The notes beneath the pieces are model-generated. The model searched no databases. It was given only the letters and a program-made list of their open reading frames with translations, and had not been told where the DNA came from. A program made the position numbers and the translations under genes. From a virus, in the IMG/VR virus record IMGVR_UViG_3300049855_000314, positions 1 through 39,516 of that record: DNA of 39,516 nucleotides. One strand, written 5' to 3'. Below, in pieces: positions 1 through 6,794 of this stretch (its first letter is position 1; each line of letters begins with the position of its first letter).

Positions 1-127
1 TCGTATGAGGAACTGTATATCCGTAATGAGCTACGGACGTATAGTTAACTTTACCGAACCTCCATCATATCTCCTCAAGGCTGCCTCTCCTCAGCCGACC
101 GAAAGGCGCCCCTTCTGGGGCGTTTTT
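1..127. repeat. Left copy of the 127-bp terminal repeat
   Basis: These 127 bases are identical to the last 127 bases of the window (39390-39516). The copy ends exactly at the T-run of an intrinsic terminator. 127 is a usual largest k-mer in short-read assemblers, so the repeat most probably marks a circular or circularly permuted contig. A genuine short direct terminal repeat, as in T7-like phages, is the alternative. Confidence 0.95.
107..127 (+). terminator. Rho-independent terminator upstream of the early operon
   Basis: A 6-bp GC stem (CGCCCC / GGGGCG) with a TTCT loop is followed directly by five T. The same sequence forms the last bases of the window. It lies about 200 nt downstream of a consensus promoter at 39280-39308 and about 245 nt upstream of the first early gene, so it either ends a small RNA or acts as an attenuator of early transcription. 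Confidence 0.85.
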
Positions 128-298
128 CCTTTCTAAACCACTAAACAGCGATCGACAGAGTATTTATTAGGACAAATACTTATAGCATTTAGCAGTTAAA
201 CCGGTAAGATACCCATAAGACGGCTACCCAGCTCGGTACAGTTGGTTTTAGCGACAGGGTTAAGTCGCTGCAGGTGTCAGATTTAGGTAACTATGCTG

Positions 299-326
299 TT
301 GACAAAGATTCGCAATAAGGTAGCAT
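299..326 (+). promoter_or_regulatory. Candidate sigma70 promoter of the early plus-strand operon
   Basis: A TTGACA -35 box (299-304) is followed by a 16-bp spacer and TAGCAT (321-326, 4 of 6 matches). It sits 46 bp upstream of the first early gene. Upstream, 130-298 holds no ORF that I can support. It does contain an AGTATTT/AAATACT inverted repeat at 159-180 and an AGCGAC/GTCGCT hairpin at 250-269, which are candidate regulatory structures. Confidence 0.5.
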
Positions 327-371
327 TACTATCACATATGCAACTTATGCAGGTTAACTGGAGAGATAGCC

Positions 372-656
372 ATGAAGAACATTTTTAAACTTGACCATTC
401 CAAAGATTTTGCTGTGTTTACAGTAAAGAATGGCACATATTCTGCAACCACATATAGCAGTAAGAACGATTATTATCAGGATGTCGGCACACTGGGTACC
501 ACACGTGCAGATGCCATGGAATGGGAAAGGCTGTTCGATTACTGCGAAGTGGTACAGACAGAATCAGACTTGAACGATGTGTATCTACATACAAAGAACA
601 GAAGTGCGGTGGATTTAGCTCTAGGCGCTGCCGGGTTTAGCGTTTTCCCTAGTTGA
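372..656 (+). CDS. Hypothetical early protein (94 aa)
   Basis: This is the first gene of the rightward operon, preceded by a GGAGAG ribosome site. The product is small, soluble and rich in Asp, Lys and Tyr, with no membrane segment or motif that I recognise. By position it should be expressed immediately after infection, when small host-takeover proteins are typical of podophages, but no specific function can be assigned. Confidence 0.7.
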   Translation: MKNIFKLDHSKDFAVFTVKNGTYSATTYSSKNDYYQDVGTLGTTRADAMEWERLFDYCEVVQTESDLNDVYLHTKNRSAVDLALGAAGFSVFPS

Positions 657-705
657 CGTATAGTGTAGGGCAATTAAACTGTACCCATACACAAAGGAGA
701 ACAAA

Positions 706-987
706 ATGAGAGCCTCAATAGAAAACGCAGTAAAAGCGGTAACAAAGCTGTTAAACAGCTTCAAACAACCTCGCAAGAATAGATTTTTAGCAACTTTGGA
801 ACACCAGACAGAAGAGCAGGCAGCAGAGTTAATTGAGCATATAGAAGCAGAAAGGCAGGCATTGAAACATGGAATTCCGATTCCCCAGAGCCTTAGGGAC
901 GCAATCGATAACCTGTCTTCAATGGTAGAAGCTAACGAAAGGGCAATTTCACTATTGACGAGTTTAGAAGCACAGAGGCAACAATAA
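706..987 (+). CDS. Hypothetical early protein, helical (93 aa)
   Basis: A strong AAGGAG site lies 8 bp before the ATG. The protein is predicted to be almost entirely helical, with long Glu/Ala/Gln-rich stretches (residues 30-55 and 65-93) that suggest a coiled coil or helical bundle and a basic N-terminal third. No family is recognised. It directly precedes the ClpP-like gene with a 33-bp gap and probably shares its transcript. Confidence 0.75.
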   Translation: MRASIENAVKAVTKLLNSFKQPRKNRFLATLEHQTEEQAAELIEHIEAERQALKHGIPIPQSLRDAIDNLSSMVEANERAISLLTSLEAQRQQ

Positions 988-1020
988 GCAACTTTACCAG
1001 AACCTTACTAGGGGCTAGAA

Positions 1021-1572
1021 ATGAAAACTTTTAAAAAATTAGTAACTTCGCTGATACTATCATCATCCGTGTCAGTAGCTGCTCGTACTGTTCTGGTAGA
1101 GCTGCCGCAAGAGATAGATAACGCAAACGAAGTTACTCAGATAGTAAAAGATATAAACGGAGCAGGAAGTTGGGATACTGTAAAGATAGGTATAACTAGC
1201 TTCGGAGGAGACGTAATGCAAGGGTTGCGGATTGTAAACGCCATATCTACCTCCAAAGCTAGAATAGAATGCAATGTAGTGGGCTTCGCAGCCAGCATGG
1301 CAGCAGTTATCGCAACAGCATGTCCGCACATTACGGTAGCCAATGGCAGTACTGTCATGTTCCACCATGCGTTTACTATTGGCCCAGATGGTAAAAAATC
1401 ATTTGAGTTAGATAGAGTGGGGAAAGCTCTAACGTCTGTCGGGGACACTTTAACAAGAAGCGTGTTGCCGCCAGACCTGTTCGATAAAGTAGATAAGGAG
1501 AAAGAAGACGTGTTTATCACAAAGGAGCAATTTCTTAACTTTATGTGCAAATATAGGCACGTATGTAAATAA
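1021..1572 (+). CDS. ClpP-like serine protease with N-terminal signal/anchor
   Basis: This is a serine protease of the ClpP/crotonase fold (S14/SppA-like). Visible motifs are ITSFGGDV (58-65, equivalent to the ClpP SPGG oxyanion region) and GFAASMAA with the presumed nucleophile Ser92. They continue with MFHHAF carrying His115 and KEDVFIT with the presumed Asp163, so the full triad is present in ClpP order and spacing. Residues 1-20 are basic then hydrophobic (KLVTSLILSSSVSVAA) and resemble a signal peptide or membrane anchor. They replace the ClpP axial-loop segment, and the first core strand starts right after. At 183 aa it is near normal ClpP size, but the C-terminus ends early (no YGLVD-type strand). 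It is far from the capsid genes, so a prohead-protease role is unlikely. It heads a cassette with a ClpX-like ATPase. The family is confident; partner and compartment are inference. Confidence 0.88.
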   Translation: MKTFKKLVTSLILSSSVSVAARTVLVELPQEIDNANEVTQIVKDINGAGSWDTVKIGITSFGGDVMQGLRIVNAISTSKARIECNVVGFAASMAAVIATACPHITVANGSTVMFHHAFTIGPDGKKSFELDRVGKALTSVGDTLTRSVLPPDLFDKVDKEKEDVFITKEQFLNFMCKYRHVCK

Positions 1573-1583
1573 AGGGGGATATC

Positions 1584-1742
1584 ATGCCATTATTATTCAT
1601 ATTCTTTATCACTGGATTAGTGTTATTATTATCGGCTACGAAAAACGAACATAATACTTCAGAAGATTGGTGGAATGAGGTACTATTAATGGCAGTCTTT
1701 TTAGTATTTCCAGGTTGCGTTATATATTTAATTAAATGTTAG
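1584..1742 (+). CDS. Small two-helix membrane protein (52 aa)
   Basis: A GGGGG ribosome site lies just before the ATG at 1584, 11 bp after the protease gene. The product has two hydrophobic segments (about residues 2-17 and 34-51) joined by a polar loop containing NEHNTSEDWWNE, as expected for a helical hairpin in the inner membrane. It overlaps the 5' region of the next gene. No homologue is recognised. Its position between the ClpP-like and ClpX-like genes suggests a membrane partner of that system. Confidence 0.65.
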   Translation: MPLLFIFFITGLVLLLSATKNEHNTSEDWWNEVLLMAVFLVFPGCVIYLIKC

Positions 1743-1759
1743 CCATACAGGAGATTGAA

Positions 1760-2035
1760 ATGTGTGCCGCATATTTAACAATCAGTATACTTATTTTTCT
1801 ATTTACATTTACTGCTATTTCACTATTGATTATCTACGTAGGTAGCGGGGAAGTAATTAGTCAGTTTACCAGCAGTTGCCCTAAAGAATGGAGGAGAATA
1901 TCCACCACATATTGGTATGATCCGGATAATGGGCCGTCGTATAAAAAGCCACATTTTCCCCCAAGACGCACAAAATACTACACAGCATTAATTGGCGTAA
2001 ATAGACATCCTCTACCGATTGCGGATGGGGAATAA
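1760..2035 (+). CDS. Single-pass membrane protein (91 aa)
   Basis: I chose the ATG at 1760 because an AGGAG lies 7 bp upstream; an in-frame ATG at 1736 lies inside the previous gene and has no ribosome site. Residues 4-28 form a strong transmembrane segment (TISILIFLFTFTAISLLIIY). About 60 polar, Pro/Arg/Tyr-rich residues follow (KKPHFPPRRTKYYT). No family is recognised. It is the second small membrane gene between the protease and the unfoldase. Confidence 0.65.
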   Translation: MCAAYLTISILIFLFTFTAISLLIIYVGSGEVISQFTSSCPKEWRRISTTYWYDPDNGPSYKKPHFPPRRTKYYTALIGVNRHPLPIADGE

Positions 2036-2078
2036 TAGGAATACAGTGTAACCATCCCGAGACTTCTTGGAGAACGAA

Positions 2079-3083
2079 ATGAATGGCTTACTAGTAAGGT
2101 TTCCATCGTCGTTAGTCGTAGAGAAAAAGGACAGAATCACTCCCCAAACAATGCTCGACCACTTAGACACTGTAGTGATCGGACAAAATGAGGCGAAAAA
2201 GAAACTAGTAGCGGCCACGATGATGCATCTGGTTCGTATGGGAATGCACATAGAGTCTCCAGAGGAGTCTAAACAGGAGTCTTATGAGATACATCGCAAT
2301 CACGTATTACTTACCGGACCCACCGGAGTAGGTAAAACTCTAACTTTAAGGACATTGGCCGAGTACGTCAAGCTCCCGTTCATAGAGCTAGACATGACCA
2401 AGGTAGTGCCGGAGGGATATAGAGGATCTACCATACACGATCTGATGAAAGATGCTATAAAGAACATATCTAGCAAATACTCTACGTCTCTATTGAGCCA
2501 CTCTATCGTATTCATAGATGAAATAGATAAAGCTAGCACTAACGGCACGAATGAGGCAGGTTGGTACGCAAAGATACAGTCCTCGCTACTTAAGTTACTA
2601 GAGGGGCAGGACATAGGCGACGCAGGAGTGTCCTCACACAGAATGATGTTCGTGTTCGGAGGTAACTTTGCAGAATTCAGAAAGAACAAGAAAGAGGCTA
2701 CTAAGAAATCTATAGGGTTTTCAGAGTCCCTAGTCAACCCAGATGCAGCCGAGATGGACGTGCATGAGGGATTAGCTAAATGTGGGATCCTTTTAGAGCT
2801 ATTAGGGCGTATAGCGGTTATTGGCGAATTACAAGAGTTGACCGTCGAGCAATACAGAAAAGTAGTACTGTGCAGCGGGGCCTCCCCGTACCTAGATTAC
2901 TTGAAGACGCTGAAAAGAATAGGCATAGACGCAACATTATCCGAATCTGAAATAGATAGTATTGTGAGCAAGGCTATGAAGAAGAAAACTGGCCTCAGGG
3001 CTCTAGTTTCCATACTATCGGACCACTACATGCCCAGGATATTGAATCACGATTACAGTATAGTTAACCCGAGCAATGCATAA
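2079..3083 (+). CDS. ClpX-like AAA+ protein unfoldase (no zinc-binding domain)
   Basis: This is a 334-aa AAA+ ATPase of the ClpX type. Walker A is GPTGVGKT (80-87), followed by a pore-loop GYRG (113-116, GYVG in ClpX). Walker B is IVFIDEIDK (143-151), and SSLLKLLEG (168-176) matches the ClpX QALLKL segment. Sensor 1 lies at FVFGGN (191-196), an arginine-finger-like LLGRI at 241-245 and sensor 2 at KKTGLRAL (302-309). An IGF tripeptide (212-214) stands where ClpX carries the loop that docks onto ClpP. The N-terminal zinc-binding substrate domain of cellular ClpX is absent. The ATG at 2079 follows GGAG by 6 bp; an upstream TTG at 2067 is less likely. It most likely unfolds proteins for a ClpP, either the phage one at 1021 or that of the host. 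Confidence 0.9.
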   Translation: MNGLLVRFPSSLVVEKKDRITPQTMLDHLDTVVIGQNEAKKKLVAATMMHLVRMGMHIESPEESKQESYEIHRNHVLLTGPTGVGKTLTLRTLAEYVKLPFIELDMTKVVPEGYRGSTIHDLMKDAIKNISSKYSTSLLSHSIVFIDEIDKASTNGTNEAGWYAKIQSSLLKLLEGQDIGDAGVSSHRMMFVFGGNFAEFRKNKKEATKKSIGFSESLVNPDAAEMDVHEGLAKCGILLELLGRIAVIGELQELTVEQYRKVVLCSGASPYLDYLKTLKRIGIDATLSESEIDSIVSKAMKKKTGLRALVSILSDHYMPRILNHDYSIVNPSNA

Positions 3084-3099
3084 AGTTTATTAATAGCTA

Positions 3100-3129
3100 T
3101 TGACTGGCGGAACTCGCGGGATCTAAACT
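3100..3129 (+). promoter_or_regulatory. Weak candidate promoter before the SbmA/BacA-like gene
   Basis: TTGACT, an 18-bp spacer and TAAACT (4 of 6) lie in the 81-bp gap between the ClpX-like and transporter-like genes. The same TAAACT -10 box is seen in the candidate capsid promoter at 32079. It would allow extra expression of the transporter-like gene. Confidence 0.3.
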
Positions 3130-3164
3130 GGCCCCGTGATCTACTAAACCCTGGTGAGAATATC

Positions 3165-4082
3165 ATGAGCAACATTCTGAAGGAACTGAAAAGTAGCACT
3201 ACTAAGCAGAACCGTACCAGAATATTGTTAGGTTGCGCGGTTCTTATAGCTCTGGTAGTACTGGAGATATATGGAACGTACTTGATTCCAGCATGGAGAA
3301 AGGATTTCTACTCCGTGTTGGAAGCCAAGGACGCATCCAGGTTAGTAGGGACATTACAATACTTTACATATGTCATGGCAGCCCTAATATTTAGCCAATC
3401 TCTTAAGTCATATGTAGCAAGACGTACAGCTTTGATTTTGCGCACATCGCTCACTGGAGTACTATTATTTAAATGGAAGAAAGCCCCGCACAGAATGTCA
3501 GTAGATAATCCTAGTCAAAGGATTAACGAAGATTGCAAAATAGCAACTGATATGGCTACCAAGGTTGGCGTAGAAGTACTAATATCAGCCTGTTTAGTAG
3601 TAATGTTGATTGCAGAATCTAGCCATAATATGTTATTAGTAGGATCTGCAGTAGGATATACAGTTCTAGTAAGTCTTTTGGCCATACTATTTAGAAAACC
3701 ACTAATAAATACTGAGATAAATACTCAGAAAGCTGAGGCGGACCACAGACAAGTATTAAGCGGAATAGCATTAGGCATAGATTCAGAAGAGGCCCCTAGC
3801 AGGTATGAAGAGATACTCATTACCACTAAAAAGTATCTTAGAACCCTACTTGGATATACAGTATTTAGTTCTGTGCAAGGTCAATTCTCTATACTAGTAC
3901 CGTGGGCAGTATTATCTATACCGTATTTTCAAGGCCACATGTCTTTAGGAGACTTCATGTCCGGGGTAGCCATTTTTGAGTTGATAGTAGTTAACTCAAC
4001 CATACTCATATCGTTATTTCCAGAGGTAACGAAAGCTCAAGCATCATGGATAAGAATTCGGGAGTTTTATTCAGTACTTTAA
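3165..4082 (+). CDS. SbmA/BacA-like peptide transporter membrane domain
   Basis: This polytopic inner-membrane protein belongs to the SbmA/BacA-YddA (ABC_membrane_2) family. Diagnostic stretches are WRKDFYSVLEAKD (44-56) and NPSQRINED (115-123), matching the family's RDFYDAL..KD and NPDQRIxED signatures. The C-terminal LGDFMSGVAIFELI (261-274) and FPEVTKAQASWIRI (285-298) follow the family pattern. Hydrophobic segments lie near 18-42, 64-82, 134-151, 156-176, 241-256 and 264-285. There is no nucleotide-binding domain, as in proton-driven SbmA, which imports antimicrobial peptides. At 305 aa it is about 100 aa shorter than SbmA. An inner-membrane carrier of this family is very unusual in a phage; a role in peptide uptake, peptide disposal or exclusion is inference. 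Confidence 0.8.
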   Translation: MSNILKELKSSTTKQNRTRILLGCAVLIALVVLEIYGTYLIPAWRKDFYSVLEAKDASRLVGTLQYFTYVMAALIFSQSLKSYVARRTALILRTSLTGVLLFKWKKAPHRMSVDNPSQRINEDCKIATDMATKVGVEVLISACLVVMLIAESSHNMLLVGSAVGYTVLVSLLAILFRKPLINTEINTQKAEADHRQVLSGIALGIDSEEAPSRYEEILITTKKYLRTLLGYTVFSSVQGQFSILVPWAVLSIPYFQGHMSLGDFMSGVAIFELIVVNSTILISLFPEVTKAQASWIRIREFYSVL

Positions 4083-4094
4083 AGGAGAGTTAAA

Positions 4095-4313
4095 GTGGAC
4101 ATTGCAGAACAAATTATTATCAGGCCTTTATTGAAGTATTTAAAGGAACAAGAGGCTAGGGCCATAGACGAAGAGCTATCTTTAGACAAGTATTACGAAT
4201 ATGAACAAGAGCGCATATCTGACCTGATGATGGAGGAATACGAAGCAGCGTTCGGTCAAGACATACAGGACCTGAAAGGCGATATAGAAGGAGACCTAGA
4301 TGAAGACATATAG
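4095..4313 (+). CDS. Small acidic hypothetical protein (72 aa)
   Basis: It starts with GTG preceded by AAAGGAG and ends overlapping the next gene by 14 bp. The protein is helical and very acidic, especially at the end (DIQDLKGDIEGDLDEDI). No family is recognised. The negative charge would fit a DNA-mimic or inhibitor role, but there is no direct evidence. Confidence 0.65.
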   Translation: MDIAEQIIIRPLLKYLKEQEARAIDEELSLDKYYEYEQERISDLMMEEYEAAFGQDIQDLKGDIEGDLDEDI

Positions 4314-4647
4314 CACCGGAGCTAAAAAGGACGTACAGGGGAAGCTCCCGTATCATCTAATCCCTAAGGAGGCTATGGACTCGATGGCAGCAGGCCTGCA
4401 ATGTGGCACAACTAAAGGGTACGATGCACATAACTGGCAAGGAGGCCTCCCATATATGGAAGTTCACGTTGCCGCACTGTTACGACACCTGTATAAATGG
4501 ATAGGAGGAGAGGAAGATAATATAGAGATTAATGCAGAGGGTAAAGAATTTGCAACACACCACCTTGACAACGCAATGGCCCACATGGTAATGTTAGTTA
4601 CACAGGTGAGGAGAAATAGAACTGATTTAGACGACAGGTATAAATGA
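4300..4647 (+). CDS. dATP/dGTP diphosphohydrolase N-terminal-domain-like protein (DUF5664 type)
   Basis: This 115-aa protein has the pattern of the phage family annotated as dATP/dGTP diphosphohydrolase N-terminal domain. GKLPYHLIPKEAMDSMA (14-30) corresponds to the 'GKPRYDLIPPxALxxxA' opening. It continues with a KGYDAHNWQGG region (39-49) and HVAALLRHLYKWIGGE (57-72), then ATHHLDNAMAHMVML (85-99). Members are presumed all-helical nucleotide-processing enzymes that act on dNTP pools during phage replication. It is translationally coupled to both neighbours (14-bp overlap upstream, ATGA overlap downstream). Confidence 0.7.
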   Translation: MKTYSTGAKKDVQGKLPYHLIPKEAMDSMAAGLQCGTTKGYDAHNWQGGLPYMEVHVAALLRHLYKWIGGEEDNIEINAEGKEFATHHLDNAMAHMVMLVTQVRRNRTDLDDRYK

Positions 4648-4910
4648 AAACACTACAGGTTAATACATTACAGGACACTATTTCAAACATGTATATATTT
4701 AAAAAGTTTACAGTTAACATAGCAGATACTCCCGATTTAAACAGTGTCTTATTTGAAATGGAAAATATAGAGAAAACAGGAGTAAAAAGGGAGGACATTA
4801 CAGTTATAATGAGCCAAGTAGGGGCAGACTCATTACCTGAAAATGATCTAGATATATTTACTAACGGCTATGCTGAGGACAATGAATTCATTTTAGCAGT
4901 TAATAGGTAG
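4644..4910 (+). CDS. Hypothetical protein, possible paralogue of the next gene (88 aa)
   Basis: The start overlaps the preceding stop (ATGA). No known family. The order F-K-K-F-T-V, then an acidic helix, then DITVIM and a terminal FILAVNR parallels the next gene (F-S-K-F-A-V, ATILM, YCVAVRNK), suggesting an old tandem duplication of a small alpha/beta domain. Confidence 0.65.
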   Translation: MKTLQVNTLQDTISNMYIFKKFTVNIADTPDLNSVLFEMENIEKTGVKREDITVIMSQVGADSLPENDLDIFTNGYAEDNEFILAVNR

Positions 4911-4920
4911 GAGATATAAA

Positions 4921-5199
4921 ATGCGACATATTCTTGTAGGAGATGTGCAGATACCAATATTTGATTATTATGACATTATGTCAGGAGGCACTCTAGACAA
5001 GTATGATATTGTATTTTCTAAATTTGCAGTACAGGGGGAAATAGACGTAGAAAGCCTTATTACCGCCCTACGTAAATTTAAGGTAAAATATAACGAAGCT
5101 ACAATTTTAATGAAAGGTAGATGCTTAGAGCACCTTAGCTATAGCGGTACCCACTTAGATTTTTGTGTACTATACTGCGTGGCAGTGCGTAACAAATAG
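4921..5199 (+). CDS. Hypothetical protein, possible paralogue of the previous gene (92 aa)
   Basis: It is preceded by TAGGAGAT. The product is a small alpha/beta-like soluble protein. The central IVFSKFAVQGEIDVESLITAL and the later ATILM and YCVAVRNK segments line up by eye with the previous gene. No function can be assigned. Confidence 0.65.
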   Translation: MRHILVGDVQIPIFDYYDIMSGGTLDKYDIVFSKFAVQGEIDVESLITALRKFKVKYNEATILMKGRCLEHLSYSGTHLDFCVLYCVAVRNK

Positions 5200-5209
5200 G
5201 AGTAATAAT

Positions 5210-5494
5210 ATGGCACTCGAAACTATTGTACAGGATCTATTTATAGATAAGAAGTACCCAGAAGTACCGTGCAGACAGGAAACTATGCAGGAACGTATAA
5301 GTTTCGATGTAAATATGTTACTTTTGGAAGCTGTACGTTTATTGAACTTATTTTCTAAGCACAAATCTGAGGAACTATTAAATGCTATACAGTTAATAAA
5401 TAATGCTAGAGAAGCTACTAGTTTAGCAACGAGTTTAACAACGAGTTTAGCAAATAAGGTAGATATTAAGGAGAATCAAAATGGCGATCAGTAA
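5210..5494 (+). CDS. Hypothetical protein with C-terminal short repeats (94 aa)
   Basis: I chose the ATG at 5210 because it follows TAGGAG; an in-frame ATG at 5165 lies inside the preceding gene. Residues 20-55 form an amphipathic helix. Near the end there is a run of three imperfect 12-bp repeats encoding ATSL, ATSL and TTSL (about residues 70-84). No family is recognised. It overlaps the next gene by 14 bp. Confidence 0.65.
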   Translation: MALETIVQDLFIDKKYPEVPCRQETMQERISFDVNMLLLEAVRLLNLFSKHKSEELLNAIQLINNAREATSLATSLTTSLANKVDIKENQNGDQ

Positions 5495-5762
5495 AGATTC
5501 AATTAAACCCAAAAAGGAAACAGCCGTGTTAGATAAAGAGCGCACAATGTCAGATATTAACAACGAATTGGCAGCACATAATGCACAGGAAGAGTTGTTA
5601 TTATCAGAAAGAGCATTAAGTGAGGCTAAACAGTTGTTGACAGAAGCAGAAAAACAGCTTATCGTATACTCACAGACTGACTTAGGAAGAGCTAGTGCGG
5701 GATGGGTAAATAAGGCACTACTGAAATTGAACATGACCAAAGACGCAATGAAGTTGATATAG
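5481..5762 (+). CDS. Hypothetical coiled-coil protein (93 aa)
   Basis: A strong AAGGAG site lies inside the 3' end of the preceding gene. Residues 20-65 are Glu/Leu/Ala-rich with heptad-like spacing, predicting a coiled coil. The basic N-terminus (KDSIKPKKE) could bind nucleic acid or an acidic partner. No family is recognised. Confidence 0.65.
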   Translation: MAISKDSIKPKKETAVLDKERTMSDINNELAAHNAQEELLLSERALSEAKQLLTEAEKQLIVYSQTDLGRASAGWVNKALLKLNMTKDAMKLI

Positions 5763-5778
5763 AGGTAATCCGAAGAAA

Positions 5779-5807
5779 TTGATATAACTTTTATTTAATC
5801 GTAATAC
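5779..5807 (+). promoter_or_regulatory. Candidate promoter before the ssDNA-binding gene
   Basis: TTGATA and TAATAC are separated by 17 bp in an AT-rich 61-bp gap just before the SSB gene. This could give the abundant SSB its own promoter. The -10 match is weak. Confidence 0.35.
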
Positions 5808-5823
5808 TCTAGGAGAGAGAACC

Positions 5824-6312
5824 ATGGCAGCTAACAACCAATTTACCACCGGTTTGGGCAAGATCAAGTTTGCAGCACTAGCTCGCCCTCAAAAGAACCG
5901 CACAGACCCAACTAAGCTTGAATACACAATCAAGTTGGATATTGACGGCAACTCCCCAGAAGGAATGTCGTTAAAGAAACATTTAGCTGCCATCAATCCT
6001 AAAAAGATTGTTACAGTTAACGTTACAGGCGATCGTATTGTAGAAGACGGCCACTTTTTAGTAAGCTTCAGCACCAATCGTGCCCCGTTAATAGTTGCAG
6101 AGAACGGAGACGAACTCAAAGGAGCAGACGTACCCTTCTTCGACAGCCGAGTAGACACTGGGGAAGCCTCAGTGGTATACATGGTAGGCGACTACGAGGG
6201 CAAAAAGTATATCCGTTTAGTGGCAGTAAAGCTCCGTAATATAGTTATTGCTCCCAGGGAGGGGTCAGTATCGTCTAATAAGGACGAAATTCTCGCAATG
6301 ATCAACTCCTAA
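5824..6312 (+). CDS. Single-stranded DNA-binding protein (T7 gp2.5-like)
   Basis: This 162-aa protein has the layout of podophage OB-fold SSBs. The start (TTGLGKIKFAALARPQ) and an early strand (EYTIKLDIDG) are followed by a DGHFLVSFSTNRAPLIVAENG strand pair. It continues with VPFFDSR and ends in a YEGKKYIRLVAVKLRNIVI strand (about 124-142). T7 gp2.5 has the same order and ends with an acidic tail; here the tail is short (SNKDEILAMINS). It would coat ssDNA during replication and recombination with the polymerase and exonuclease further downstream. A terminator-like hairpin follows. Confidence 0.7.
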   Translation: MAANNQFTTGLGKIKFAALARPQKNRTDPTKLEYTIKLDIDGNSPEGMSLKKHLAAINPKKIVTVNVTGDRIVEDGHFLVSFSTNRAPLIVAENGDELKGADVPFFDSRVDTGEASVVYMVGDYEGKKYIRLVAVKLRNIVIAPREGSVSSNKDEILAMINS

Positions 6313-6321
6313 AAAGTAAAC

Positions 6322-6340
6322 GGGCCCTTCGGGGCCCTTC
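6322..6340 (+). terminator. Intrinsic terminator-like hairpin after the SSB gene
   Basis: GGGCCC, a TTCG tetraloop and GGGCCC form a very stable 6-bp hairpin 9 bp after the SSB stop. The 3' tail is only TTCCTAAT, so it may slow or partly terminate transcription, or stabilise the SSB mRNA end. Confidence 0.6.
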
Positions 6341-6357
6341 CTAATGGGAAACATTAC

Positions 6358-6525
6358 ATGGATAAATTGACAAAAGAGATAATACGTAACTCCCTAATAG
6401 GTGTATATCCATTACGAGAAGATATGTGCGAAAAGATGGACTGGGCGGACTACGAGAGCCAAACAGAAGAGGATAAGGAATGGTTGAATATGCTACCCGT
6501 GGGAAAGGAAATATGGTGGGAATGA
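6358..6525 (+). CDS. Small acidic hypothetical protein (55 aa)
   Basis: This short ORF starts at ATG 6358 with a weak GGGAAA site. It encodes an acidic, Trp-rich peptide (MDWADYES, DKEWLNML, EIWWE). It fills the space between SSB and the next small gene in the same direction. No family is recognised. Confidence 0.5.
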   Translation: MDKLTKEIIRNSLIGVYPLREDMCEKMDWADYESQTEEDKEWLNMLPVGKEIWWE

Positions 6526-6546
6526 CGATAACTTAAAGGAAACGCC

Positions 6547-6711
6547 ATGAACAAAATATTAAATTGGATAAAAGTTTCAGTTCTAATGATGGCACGAGAG
6601 ATTCTAGGTGCAATAGAGATAATAGTAATGGGAGCGATCAAAGTAGTAAAGACAGTAGTATTGGGTACCATTAAGTTAGTTGCAAACCTTATAGGTTGCC
6701 CGATAAAATAG
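6547..6711 (+). CDS. Small hydrophobic/amphipathic peptide (54 aa)
   Basis: AAAGGAAA precedes the ATG at 6547. The peptide is alternately hydrophobic and basic along its length (IKVSVLMMAREILGA, VVKTVVLGTIKLVANL), consistent with membrane-surface helices. It lies between SSB and DNA polymerase. No family is recognised; a membrane-active early peptide is possible. Confidence 0.5.
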   Translation: MNKILNWIKVSVLMMAREILGAIEIIVMGAIKVVKTVVLGTIKLVANLIGCPIK

Positions 6712-6725
6712 GATTCAATATCTCT

Positions 6726-6752
6726 CTGCCCAGATATGCCGCTTCTGGGCAG
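6726..6752 (+). terminator. Hairpin before the DNA polymerase gene
   Basis: CTGCCCAG and CTGGGCAG pair perfectly (8 bp) around an 11-nt loop. The following ATTCTCGT is only weakly T-rich. It may be a partial terminator or an mRNA processing/stability element in the polymerase leader. Confidence 0.45.
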
Positions 6753-6794
6753 ATTCTCGTAATTAGGCTAAGTAGTACCTCATAGGAGAGTACC

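Noticed and set aside
1072-1550. Two minus-strand ORFs opposite the ClpP-like gene
   Set aside because: They have no ribosome sites, lie wholly antisense to a gene with clear family motifs, and their proteins show no recognisable pattern.
2067-2078. TTG start for the ClpX-like protein
   Set aside because: The TTG overlaps the GGAG ribosome site that serves the ATG at 2079.
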